Assembly: GCA_001247695.2 (NCBI GenBank)
Contig: LGRX02027065.1
Location: 1-34,492, forward strand
Length of the DNA stretch: 34,492 nucleotides
Origin: Cymbomonas tetramitiformis
Taxonomy: Eukaryota; Chlorophyta; Pyramimonadophyceae; Pyramimonadales; Pyramimonadaceae
Direction of reading: 5' to 3'
Part shown: positions 1 to 8,331 of the stretch, one piece after another
How positions within the stretch are numbered: the first letter of the stretch is position 1
How the letters are laid out: each line of letters opens with the position of its first letter
Notes under the pieces: generated by a model
Databases searched by the model: none
Told to the model about the DNA's origin: nothing
Seen by the model: only the letters and a program-made list of their open reading frames with translations
Translations under genes and position numbers: made by a program

Positions 1-2999
1 GCCACTGTCTTGGATTCTCGGTAGACATCACTTGGGGAAGCCGCTCCCATAAGATCGTGGTGCCCTGGGAATTGAGAAAGGCGCTGGTCCACTGGCAAGA
101 GTCCCGGGGCCGCTGGCAAGGAATTTCCAGGCGATCTGTACTCTGCTGCGCTGGGAACACCAGAGGGAAACCGGTTGACGCCCAGTCTAGCCGGTACTGT
201 GGCGGGAGTTGGTTGGTTGCCAGCCGCCATTCCTCGAAAGAAGTACGCCTCGGAAGATGAAAATGCTGCCCAAATTTGGAGTCCCAGGGGGTCAAATTCT
301 GTCAACTCGGACTCTAAGGCATTTTCCGCGATGGTCACCCATGAGTACAAGGGCAGGCGTCTCTGCTGAGTTCCAGTACGGCTTTCCGCGCAACGCCGCG
401 CTTCATCCACTTGCGTTTTCTCCACTTCCAGAGTGAAAGCGTCACTGTCCTCAATCTCAGTCAGGCGCACAGGAGTATGCACTGACCCATGCTGCGCCAG
501 GTCTTGGATGTCCACTCCGATGTGCCGCATAGTCATCCAAATCCGATTGGTATCGGTTATGAAGTGACTGGCGCTTCCAGGCATGGTTGGCAGTCGGTAA
601 GAATATTGTGCCTCAGCGCCGTGGCTGACAGTCACTGCGGAGGAAGAGGACAGGTGATTTCTCAACCAGAAGGAGGCTCCTTCTAAAGTCCATAGCAACA
701 CATCTAGACGCCTGTGTCGTGGTTCACCATTGTCTGAAGGCGGGGGCGAGTTTCCTGGTGACGGATGATCAGGCTCAGCGGAGTCAGAAGGCGATGAGCC
801 GGTAGCCGGTGGATCTGGCTGAAATGGTGCCGGCGCCGGATGAGCCGGTGCCGGAGCCGGTTGAGCCGGTGCTGGAGCCGGTTGAGCCGGTGCGGGAACC
901 GGTTGAGCCGGTGCGGGTACCAGCCAGGGACCTGATCCAGCTGCTGGCGCCGGTGCACCTGGTAAACCGCTCGCCCATCCTAAGGTGTGCTGGTAGGGCG
1001 TCATAGGTGGAGCGCCCACTGCTGGTAGAACCGAAGTCAGATGCGGATAGTGTTGGAGCACTTGCTGATGCAGATTTTGCATGTACTCTGATACCTCTAA
1101 CATCATCTGATTCTGCATTAGGGATTGATGCTGAGAGTTCAGTGCGGGGACAGAGGCATCTGAGGGCGTTCTGGCTGAGGCGGGGTCAGAGAAGAGTGCT
1201 CGGCGCTGTTCTGCCAGGCGCTGCTGGTTCTGTTCCCATCTCTGATGGCGCCTTTCCCGGCGAGAAAGCTGGTTCACTGAGTCTGGGTTCAGAGGTAAGT
1301 TTCTGACTGGAATTCTGCTGAGGACATCTGCTTGAGAAGGGGGTTCGATGACTGGAAGAGGCGGCGGCTGGTAGGCTGCGAGTCCAACGCCATGCCTGAG
1401 TGCGAGGTCTGCGTAACTGACTGAGCTGACTGGCTGCTCCGTAGTTGTTGAGGTCAGCGAGGTAGTCAAAGGTCTGGACTCGCGGTTCAACAGGGACTCG
1501 GGCATATCCGTAGTTGTTGAGGTCAGCGAGGTAGTCAAAGGTCTGGACTCGCGGTTCAACAGGGACTCGGGCATATCCGTAGTTGTTGAGGTCAGCGAGG
1601 TAGTCAAAGGTATGGACTCGCTGTTCAACAGGGACTCGAGCATATCCGTAACCGTAGCTGCCTCCGTAGTCGCCTGAGTCAGTGAAGGCGTCAATGAAGT
1701 TGCCTCGCTGTCTTTCTCGGACTCGAAAGTCACCGATAACCTTGCCATAGAGTCACCGATCACCTTAGGTTCCGTAACGGTATCGGTAATCGGTGAGGTC
1801 AGAGAGTCACCGTTCACCTTCTCCGTAAGCGGCGATGTCAGCGAATGCCCAGAACATGCTATGCTTATGTGGCGTGGGCCACCTGTCAAGCCGGAGCCAC
1901 CTGTCCTCCCCGCTGCCCCAACCTCCCCGTTGCTTGTTGAGGAGGGAGTTGGATGCATTGAGTGTGCCATGGGTTCGCCAGCGATGCTTTGGTGCGTGCC
2001 TTCTGACCTCCCCGCTGCCCCCACACCCCCTTGGTTAGGGCGCGGAGTCCAGGCGAGATTCTCACCCTGCTGCTGGCGCTTTCGCCAGTTGGCCACATCA
2101 GAGCGGGAGGGAAATTGGCGAAGTCCTGGTTTCTGCTCATTCGCCTCATTCTGCATGTCCTGCTCACATGCTGCAATTTTGACCTCGGTCATTTCGCGCA
2201 CGGCGATCGGGTCGCGAGGTGGTCGGCCAGCAGGTAGAGGTTGTCCCACAGAGGCTGCTCCCGCGGACTCAGCCTGAAGCGCGTTCTCGCTGAATGGCGT
2301 GGGCAGCTGGCCGTGCGGGGAGGTCATCACCGTAGCTCCAGACCAAGTGTGTGGAGTCCTGTAGGAGGTCAAAGGACTTCGCGGTCTTGGAGCTGGAGGA
2401 CTCATGTCGCGCGTCCGCGGTGGGCTCCTGCAGCGCGGCGGTGGCGGGGTCCGGTCTCGAGTCCGAGGCGGGCTTCGCTGGCGCGGAGCTGGAGGGCTCA
2501 GGTCGCGGCTTCCTGGCAGTCGCAGAATGCTAGGGGAAGGAGAGGTCAAGTTGACATACCGCTGGGGAGTCGCCCTCATGTTTCGCCCTGCACCAGGGGT
2601 GTCAACAGTCAGCACCCTTGGTGACGCCGCTCTTGCATGACGCAGGGGCGGATTAGGGCGCGGTTTAGGTACCGTTACAGCCTCCTCCAGGGAAGGTGTC
2701 ACACAAGCTGTTCCAGAGTCCAGAGCCAGAGGAGTCACGCTGTTAAACTCAGGAGCATCAGCTGACAGGGTCGACTTCTTCTTGGGTATCTGGAAGCTTG
2801 GCGCACCTGTTGCTGTCGCAGCCTGCGGCGGCTGACCCGGAGAGGGCGCCTTGTAGGTGCCCTTCGCCCCCTTGCCAGTGGTTCCAGTGGCTGCAGCACC
2901 TCTCGTGCTGCGCTGGCTGGCCTGTCGTCCCCTTGTACGCCTGGGAGTCGACGTAGGCGACGTTGGAGGTGAGCGTCCCGTGTTGGCGTTTTGCATCAT
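1..2999 (-). CDS. gag: Gag-like polyprotein of element C (partial)
   Basis: A minus-strand frame starts with two Met codons at 2999-2994 and has no stop to base 1, at least 999 codons. The N-terminal third is basic and Pro/Ser/Arg-rich. Three tandem 23-residue repeats follow (1438-1644), then a Gln-rich stretch and a Pro-Ala-Gln repeat (about 840-935). From about 720 downwards the protein becomes more globular, with several Trp and aromatic residues in a short segment (about 720-640), compatible with a capsid domain; no zinc knuckle has been reached by the window edge. Position after a leader and PBS supports Gag. I do not recognise the family from sequence. It could be a gag-pol fusion continuing outside the window. 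Confidence 0.6.
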   Translation of the reverse strand, partial: MMQNANTGRSPPTSPTSTPRRTRGRQASQRSTRGAAATGTTGKGAKGTYKAPSPGQPPQAATATGAPSFQIPKKKSTLSADAPEFNSVTPLALDSGTACVTPSLEEAVTVPKPRPNPPLRHARAASPRVLTVDTPGAGRNMRATPQRYVNLTSPSPSILRLPGSRDLSPPAPRQRSPPRTRDRTPPPPRCRSPPRTRDMSPPAPRPRSPLTSYRTPHTWSGATVMTSPHGQLPTPFSENALQAESAGAASVGQPLPAGRPPRDPIAVREMTEVKIAACEQDMQNEANEQKPGLRQFPSRSDVANWRKRQQQGENLAWTPRPNQGGVGAAGRSEGTHQSIAGEPMAHSMHPTPSSTSNGEVGAAGRTGGSGLTGGPRHISIACSGHSLTSPLTEKVNGDSLTSPITDTVTEPKVIGDSMARLSVTFESEKDSEATSLTPSLTQATTEAATVTDMLESLLNSESIPLTTSLTSTTTDMPESLLNRESRPLTTSLTSTTTDMPESLLNRESRPLTTSLTSTTTEQPVSSVSYADLALRHGVGLAAYQPPPLPVIEPPSQADVLSRIPVRNLPLNPDSVNQLSRRERRHQRWEQNQQRLAEQRRALFSDPASARTPSDASVPALNSQHQSLMQNQMMLEVSEYMQNLHQQVLQHYPHLTSVLPAVGAPPMTPYQHTLGWASGLPGAPAPAAGSGPWLVPAPAQPVPAPAQPAPAPAQPAPAPAHPAPAPFQPDPPATGSSPSDSAEPDHPSPGNSPPPSDNGEPRHRRLDVLLWTLEGASFWLRNHLSSSSAVTVSHGAEAQYSYRLPTMPGSASHFITDTNRIWMTMRHIGVDIQDLAQHGSVHTPVRLTEIEDSDAFTLEVEKTQVDEARRCAESRTGTQQRRLPLYSWVTIAENALESELTEFDPLGLQIWAAFSSSEAYFFRGMAAGNQPTPATVPARLGVNRFPSGVPSAAEYRSPGNSLPAAPGLLPVDQRLSQFPGHHDLMGAASPSDVYRESKTV
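1438..1644 (-). repeat. 69-bp tandem repeat, 3 copies, in frame in Gag of element C
   Basis: The plus-strand unit beginning tccgtagttgttgaggtcag recurs at 1438, 1507 and 1576, with a diverged start at 1645. The spacing is exactly 69 bp. The unit encodes a 23-residue Thr/Ser/Leu-rich segment on the minus strand. A multiple-of-three period keeps the frame open. Confidence 0.9.
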
Positions 3000-3838
3000 G
3001 TTGAAATTAAGAGTGGAAAAGTGTAAATCTGACCGTTGGGGAAGTCAAATCTGTCCAATTTGGGCAAATTCCCCCAGAACACTCAGAAAAACATTTCATC
3101 GTAGCAGTGGAAGTCGTGGTGAACAAAGAAATATGCTTTCCAGAGTGCAATGCAGTTTTTGGTGGCCAAATTTCAAAAATTGAGTGTTGATCGGCAGTTT
3201 GGCTAATTTCTTGGCGGCCATCCCGGAGCAATCCAGACTAATTGGCCAGGTCCCAGTGTTGGAGACTATTTTTTTCCTTCAAAGAATATAAAAAAATAGA
3301 AAACTATCCTTCTGGGCTCCCGTTTCCTCCTATGTAGTCTGATGGACTCAAATTTGTCTAATTTTGCTCTGCCGTGCCGGTTGGCCATCCCAATTTAAAA
3401 TGTAGCGATCTATGAGGACCCAGGTCTCGGGGCCAGGTTCCAAACGACAAAAAACTATCAAGAAACGTCTGGAATTTTTGTGTCTACGTTAAAACTGTCT
3501 CCGAGGTCCTCTTTTCTCAATCTGACCACTGGTCCACTTTTCACTCTCCGTTCGGGTCAATCTGGCTGTTAATCCCGGTAGATTTGAGTTGCTGGCGGCT
3601 TCTTTTCCCACTTTCTGACCATTTTGCAGCATAACAGTTTTGGAAAATCGCCTGTTTGCATGCAGGGTGAAAGTCAGGGGGCAAAAAGGGCGCAGAGCAA
3701 TACCACTTCCAAGTGAAGACTTCTTGAGCACGTGACTGTATCCGAGCCGGAGCTCAAGGGTCAGTCAGAGGTAAATCTGCTTCAATCTTGGGGCACAGGT
3801 CCGTAGTCGGCAATTTTGCAGTGTACAAAATTGCAATG
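3000..3838 (-). other. 5' leader of element C
   Basis: There are 839 bases between the PBS and the first Gag codons. No convincing coding frame is present; the short frames here have neither family resemblance nor biased composition. The base composition is more even than the GC-rich Gag next to it. A long untranslated leader is common in LTR retrotransposons and would hold packaging signals. Confidence 0.5.
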
Positions 3839-3849
3839 TTCTGATACCA
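3839..3849 (-). promoter_or_regulatory. Primer-binding site of element C (initiator-Met tRNA)
   Basis: The minus strand reads TGGTATCAGAA, matching the usual TGGTATCAGAGC complement of the 3' end of tRNA-iMet over its first ten bases. It starts 2 nt after the proposed LTR end, the normal position for priming minus-strand DNA. Confidence 0.75.
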
Positions 3850-3851
3850 GT

Positions 3852-4126
3852 TGAACAAGGCTACAATTCAAGTAATTGCAATATCTTTATGGCAGGAAAG
3901 ATTGACCAGTAAATTAACAGGTTGAGCAACAGCTCCTCCAAATAGTTACTTCAAGTTAGAACAGCCTCCAAATGGGCAATATTCAGGTCTTATACTTTCA
4001 AGGCGCGCAGTTCATATCTCTAATCGATCTGTCCCATGTCGGCTGGCATATCATCATCTGCCACCTATACAAATGCTAATCAGAGAATCTGCATTTGGAC
4101 AATCCTAATAAAGACAGTTGATTTCA
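3852..4126 (-). repeat. Putative 5' LTR of element C (275 bp)
   Basis: On the minus strand the block starts TGAAATC and ends GTTCA, giving short inverted ends TGAA/TTCA. It is followed after 2 nt by the PBS. Its first three bases are the TGA that ends the element A ORF, which marks the insertion point. The partner LTR is outside the window, so the outer edge could move by a few bases. Confidence 0.5.
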
Positions 4127-5233
4127 TTGTCCCTTGCTGATCTTTGCTTTCTTCCTACGAGGAGCCACGTCAAGCACTGCTTCTTCATCACTGTCACTGC
4201 TCATGGTGCATTTCAATTGAGTTATATACTCATGTGTCCAACATCTCGGATATTTCCTGGGTTGCCTCTTCGTCTCTTCAGACACCCCAGCCTTATTCTC
4301 AACCATTGAAGTCAATCCAGTATCCGACCCATATGGTTTCTTCGGTGGTACATGAACAGTCTCCACCACAGAGGCTGGGGCATCCTCAGATATGGCCTCA
4401 GACTTCTGCTCGGTGATAGGCTGATCATCTGGCTGAACAGGTGAGGTCGGGGAGGTGCCCTTTGGTACCCAGTGAAGTTCGCCCTTCTCATCCATGATCA
4501 ATTGCAGTCCCAGTCTCTTCAACCTTCGAGCTTCAGCTTGTTCTTCAGCATCGTCAGCTACCAAGTCATCGAACTCGCTGACGTCATCCTCGGTGTCATC
4601 ATATTCAGGCGAGGTTGGCTCCCATTTCGGACTGGCAGTGTCCATGTCATATATGACACCCGCGTCATCTTTGTCATCCGAACCTGGTAGCTTCTCCTTA
4701 CTGTTAGTGACACCTGCGTCATCATTGTCATCAGAATCTGGTAACTTCTCCTTACTCCAGGACACAGCGCCTGTACCCGAATCTTCACTGTCCGTAGGCG
4801 CTGAGTGTATAGGCTTACGCCCCGTGTAGGGAATTCCACGATATTCGTCATCGTCAATCACAATCGTCGGATTCCAGTACCCAACGCTGCTGATCGGTAA
4901 TGAGAAGGGCGCTACCGGCGCCTTCAACTGAGTGGCGTCTTCCAGAAACCAGCCGCCGCCCCTATTACGCTCCCAGCGGCGTAGCGCACCAGAAGGGTGG
5001 ACGATAATATGCTGCCAGCTATAATCAAGTCCAGGCTTTCGCTCCCCATAGTACGAAGTCAATGGCTCGGGAGTCCCCTTCCGAGCCCATTGCCATCTCA
5101 CTGCCCCGGTACGCATAAATACAATATGCCAATCGAATGGCTTGGCAGGGCTATTGTTCCCTGGCACAGAATCCATGAAAATGTCCGCTGGGTAGGTGGG
5201 GGTCCTATAGCCAATCCCACTTCGCGATAATAA
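4124..5233 (-). CDS. Unknown C-terminal region of element A pol, in the integrase position
   Basis: A frame of about 370 codons follows the RNase H domain after a small frame break. The N-terminal 110 residues look globular and aromatic, with many Trp, Tyr and Arg residues. Next is a Ser/Asp-rich acidic section with a tandem repeat built on SKEKLP-SDD-DDAGV, then a Lys/Arg cluster (PRRKKAKISK) that could act as a nuclear localisation signal. There is no HHCC zinc finger and no DDE core, so it is not integrase. The final TGA is formed by the first bases of element C's LTR, so the natural C-terminus is missing. I recognise no family; it could be a chromatin-tethering or accessory domain. Confidence 0.55.
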   Translation of the reverse strand, partial: LLSRSGIGYRTPTYPADIFMDSVPGNNSPAKPFDWHIVFMRTGAVRWQWARKGTPEPLTSYYGERKPGLDYSWQHIIVHPSGALRRWERNRGGGWFLEDATQLKAPVAPFSLPISSVGYWNPTIVIDDDEYRGIPYTGRKPIHSAPTDSEDSGTGAVSWSKEKLPDSDDNDDAGVTNSKEKLPGSDDKDDAGVIYDMDTASPKWEPTSPEYDDTEDDVSEFDDLVADDAEEQAEARRLKRLGLQLIMDEKGELHWVPKGTSPTSPVQPDDQPITEQKSEAISEDAPASVVETVHVPPKKPYGSDTGLTSMVENKAGVSEETKRQPRKYPRCWTHEYITQLKCTMSSDSDEEAVLDVAPRRKKAKISKGQ

Positions 5234-5769
5234 ATGGAACAGCCCTTATTCTTCTCGCCTGCAATGTGCTCAATCCGAAAGTTGTACTCGGAGAGCTCAT
5301 CCAACCACCTCGCCTGTTTGGGGCTTAGTGTGGATTTGGACTGGAAATAAACCAGTGACTGATGATTTGAGCGAACGATAGTCTTTGGAGCTCCCAGCAA
5401 GATGTGGCGAAAGAACCGGAAGCCCTCCACAATGGCAAATAGCTCAATCTCAGGAATAGGCCAGCGTCTCTGTGTATCAGAAAGTGTTACGCTGTGATAG
5501 CCACACGGCCTCATACCTTTGCCTTGATCCTGCAAGACTACTTGGCCAACGTGTGTGCCTGATCCATCGACCTCCATAATGGATGGCAGTTTCTGATCTG
5601 GAAGCTGTAGTACTGGAGCATTGCAGATGGCACTTTTGAGATTGTCAAATGCCTGCTGCTGCTCAGATTCCCACACAAATTCTGCATTATCCTTTAGGAG
5701 ACGATTGAGCGGCTCGGCAATCTTGGAGAATTTTGGTATAAATCTCATAAACTGGCCGACCATGCCCAA
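5098..5769 (-). pseudogene. RNase H region of element A pol (degenerate)
   Basis: The frame carries the Ty3-type connection and RNase H: FIPKFSKIAEPLNRLL, then FDNLKSAICNAPVLQLPD, an EVDGSG where EtDASg is usual, PEIELFAIVEGFRFFRHILLG, and SPKQARWLDELSEYNFRIEHIAGEKN. The last motif should run into a DxLSR stretch. Here the frame changes and the HLLSR sequence continues in the frame of the downstream unknown region. Catalytic Asp context is altered and the frame is broken at both ends. This is an inactive remnant. Confidence 0.8.
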
Positions 5770-5884
5770 GAATCACCGAAGTGAAGACTTGCCATCTTTA
5801 GCCATTCGGCGTAGAGGCTGTTTACCAACGGTTGGACCATGAGACACTGGAGGCTGAATAGCCATGACTGCACGGATTCTGTCT

Positions 5885-6712
5885 TCAATGATTGATAAAA
5901 AATGCCTGCCTCTGAGATGTGGTGTCCGATAAAGTCGATGCATCTGACGAACAACTCAACCTTAGAAGGCCTGATGTACTGTAGAACTGATGCTCTCTGC
6001 AGCGCTGTAAGAACTGGCGAACTTGCTTCACGTGTGTGTCAAAATCTGGACTGTACACTATGGTGTCATCCATGAAAATGACTAAGAACTGATCAATGAA
6101 GTCAAAGAATGCTCGGTTTCCAACACGCAGAGCGGTCGCAGGAGCGTTAGTTAACCCAAAGGGCATAAATGTCCACTCATATGAGCCATATCTAGTTCGT
6201 ATGGCTGTCTTCTTATGGATGTCGTCTGGATGAATGGGGATCTGATGGAAAAACTGGTTGAAATCGAATCTGCTGAACCAGCGTGCCCCCTTAAGCTGTT
6301 CAAGAAGGGTATCATGAGGTGGCAATGGATACGTGTCCTTTATGGTGATGTTATTAAGGACTCGATAATCACAGCACATCCTCCACTTCCCCCCTGGCTT
6401 AGGAGCGAAAATGATTGGGCACCCATATGGTGATGATGATGGGCGAAGGATACCCAACTCGACATATTTGATGATTTGCCGTTTGAGCATCTCCATCATA
6501 GGCACTGGAATAGTTCGAACTGGCTGTGATGGTGGCTTATGCCCAGGTTCAATGTTGATGCGATGATATCCACCTTCAAACCGTTCTGGCCTATGGCCAG
6601 CTGGAAGATCCTCCTGGAAAATATCTGAAAAGTCTTCTCCGATACGATCACGTTCTGCTGTGACCTCTGGGTCTTCCATAGTAGTGTCTGAGTCAGTTGC
6701 TGTCATGACCAA
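5885..6712 (-). pseudogene. Reverse transcriptase of element A (frame-broken)
   Basis: This is a Ty3/gypsy RT: GILRPSSSPYGCPIIFAPKPGG, CCDYRVLNNITIKDTYPLP, ARWFSRFDFNQFFHQIPI, then the catalytic box FMDD at residues 213-216 in place of YxDD. After about residue 240 the frame shifts and RT continues for a short distance in another frame (5745-5954, containing IDFIGHHIS). Upstream, the junction with protease is a one-base-type break at the run of seven A at about 6734-6740. The catalytic residues look intact but the polyprotein is not translatable as one piece. Confidence 0.85.
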
Positions 6713-6713
6713 T

Positions 6714-7493
6714 TCACCATCGACCTCTGAGAGAAAAAAAGAGATAAGCTACGGCTTCTTCAGCCGACCCACTGGATCGTATACGTCGCAGGTGCTTTCT
6801 CATCGTGGTGGCACTGACCAATTCCATTTCAGGAAGGCCATCTGATTCTGGAGTCTCTTCAATTCTGGATAGAACTGTGCGAACACTGGAACCTGATGAG
6901 CGTGTCTTGGTGATCGTCATGTTCTTGGACTGAAAGTCAATATGTGGGTTTCTCCTCTCCAACCAATCCTGTCCCAGGATGACTGTGAAGGGTGTCATAT
7001 CAATAACGTAGAAATCCTCTGAATCCTTATACTTACCCAGCGTAAATGTAGCTTTGGGAAGATAGAATGCACAGGGTAATTGGCTTCCTCCAGCCAACCC
7101 CACTGAGAATGATGATGTTTCTGATGGTGATATACCCAACTGAGAAGCAAATTGTCTGTCGATGAATGATGCTGTGGCTCCAGGGTCTATCAAAACATTA
7201 GTACTCTGTCCATATACTTTCCCCTTATACAACAACAGCTTCTTCTGTGATTTCAGCTGTGTTGTCTGCGATTGCATCTGTGCGATGTGATCTGAGGGAG
7301 TATCCATCTGCTGGAACTGTAGTGTCAGACTGGAAAGGACTTCTTCCGAGATACTTTCAACCCGGGCCACTTGCTTCAGTGACAAGTTCAGGCTGATCTT
7401 TCCCCGGGGTGCCCTCATCACTGGCACCTGTGCAGTACCGGGAGAGTTTCCCTGAGGAGCTGGAGCTGAAGTTGGAGCTGGAGCTGCAACTGC
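6714..7493 (-). pseudogene. Retropepsin-like protease segment of element A
   Basis: The frame enters from the B insertion point with an Ala/Pro-rich linker, then a helical segment, then the aspartic protease box LIDPGATASFID and the partner ILGQDWL near the C-terminus of the domain. The usual active-site triplet is DSG or DTG; here it is DPG (near 7187), a possible loss-of-function change or a family trait. The first 22 codons of the open frame above 7493 belong to the B LTR. The frame ends at the A-run break before RT. Confidence 0.75.
7489..7493. repeat. Target-site duplication of element B, left copy
   Basis: The bases actgc lie directly outside the left LTR and are repeated at 22464-22468 outside the right LTR. 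Five bp is the usual length for Ty3/gypsy integration. Confidence 0.9.
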
Positions 7494-8186
7494 TGTGCCA
7501 GGGGCACGACGACAGATGCTCGGAGATATGTTTTTGATTGAACGTGCAAAGGTACACAATTCGGATTTTTATAATATACTGGATCAGGGCCAGATTGAGG
7601 TACAAACGATAATTCGGTTCCGAGTTCTGAAGGCTAAACACTTCTCAAGTGCTCTACTTATTCACTCATCACTCAGGTTGCAGGGTCAACCACTCGAGAG
7701 CCGATGTCACACTTCGGCTCAACGTTCAGTTCCCGATCCGATCTCATTTCTAATTCCGATTCGTCATTCTCGATTCAGATGTTATGCCGACAGGCTGACA
7801 CGATGACTGCCCCACAGTACTGTCATACTACTGTACTGTCATACTGTCATACTGTCATAGCGTCATACTGTCATACTGTCATAACCTTAATATCTGATAT
7901 TCGATTTCATTGTCTTTTCAACCCTGATGCGAATCTGACCATTCTTCGAGGGTCTGACTGAGTTCCACGATGACACCCCCCACAGTACTGTCATACTACT
8001 ATAGTGTCATACTGTCATACTGTCATAGTGTCATAGTGTCATACTGTCATACCCCGGACATCTGGTATTCATTCTCATCGTGATTTCAAGCCTAATTTCA
8101 CTGTCATCGTGCCAATCCCAGATTACCCCCGATGACACACATACGGACGCATAGGCATATCGGCTCACGCTGTGCCTCCGGGCACA
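7494..8186 (-). repeat. 3' LTR of element B (693 bp)
   Basis: Same length as the copy at 21771-22463, with about 13 substitutions and no length change that I could see. On the minus strand it starts TGTGCCCGGAGGC and ends CCTGGCACA. It contains two clusters of an 8-bp repeat (7818-7884 and 7984-8051). Confidence 0.93.
7818..8051. repeat. 8-bp TGTCATAC repeat clusters inside the LTR
   Basis: Two clusters (about 7818-7884 and 7984-8051) consist of the octamer tgtcatac with single-base variants. They are separated by about 100 bp and are present at the same place in the right LTR (22095-22161 and 22261-22328). Sitting in the U3-like part of an LTR, they could be repeated transcription-factor sites; the TGTCA core is inference only. 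Confidence 0.7.
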
Positions 8187-8200
8187 ACTCTCCCCCCCTT
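8187..8200 (-). promoter_or_regulatory. Polypurine tract of element B
   Basis: The minus strand reads AAGGGGGGGAGAGT immediately upstream of the 3' LTR start TGTGCC. This is the expected site and composition for the plus-strand primer. Confidence 0.8.
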
Positions 8201-8331
8201 AGGAGTGGTCTACCTCCTGGGATCACTCCGCCAAGGTACCCATCTAAGTTCCAGTTCTTAGGTTTTCTGGTTCCTTTCTGTTTCCAGTTCTTAGGTTCTC
8301 TGGTCCCTCTTCGAGCATAGTTTGCCTGCCG
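8201..8331. other. Short 3' untranslated stretch of element B
   Basis: No coding frame is seen between the methyltransferase region and the polypurine tract. A short direct repeat (ccagttcttaggtt) occurs twice at about 8252-8296. Confidence 0.5.

Larger units (their letters stand above)
1..4126 (-). mobile_element. Element C: LTR retrotransposon, 5' portion (runs off left edge)
   Basis: Read on the minus strand, this unit has an LTR-like block (4126 to 3852), a 2-nt spacer, a primer-binding site for initiator-Met tRNA (3849-3839), an untranslated leader of about 840 nt, and a 999-codon Gag-like frame that is still open at base 1. This is the normal 5' order of an LTR retrotransposon. The second LTR and pol lie outside the window, so the LTR edges rest on TGAA...TTCA ends and the adjacent PBS only. 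It interrupts the 3' end of element A. Its open frame has no stops, so it looks younger than A. Confidence 0.6.
4124..7493 (-). mobile_element. Element A, 3' part: decayed Ty3-like pol without integrase
   Basis: Pieces of one pol gene lie in the order protease, RT, RNase H, unknown C-terminal region, reading right to left, with frame breaks between them. At 7493 the frame is cut by the 3' LTR of element B; the matching Gag half resumes at 22464, and the 5-bp duplication (7489-7493 and 22464-22468) restores phase. At the other end the frame is cut by the LTR of element C. No integrase signature is present between RNase H and that cut. Confidence 0.8.

Noticed and set aside
704..1006. Separate small repeat proteins on either strand around 704-1006
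   Set aside because: These are out-of-frame readings of the Pro-Ala-Gln repeat within the long Gag-like frame of element C.
7818..8051. CRISPR-like array because of regular short repeats
   Set aside because: Octamers are in direct tandem without unique spacers and sit inside a eukaryotic LTR.
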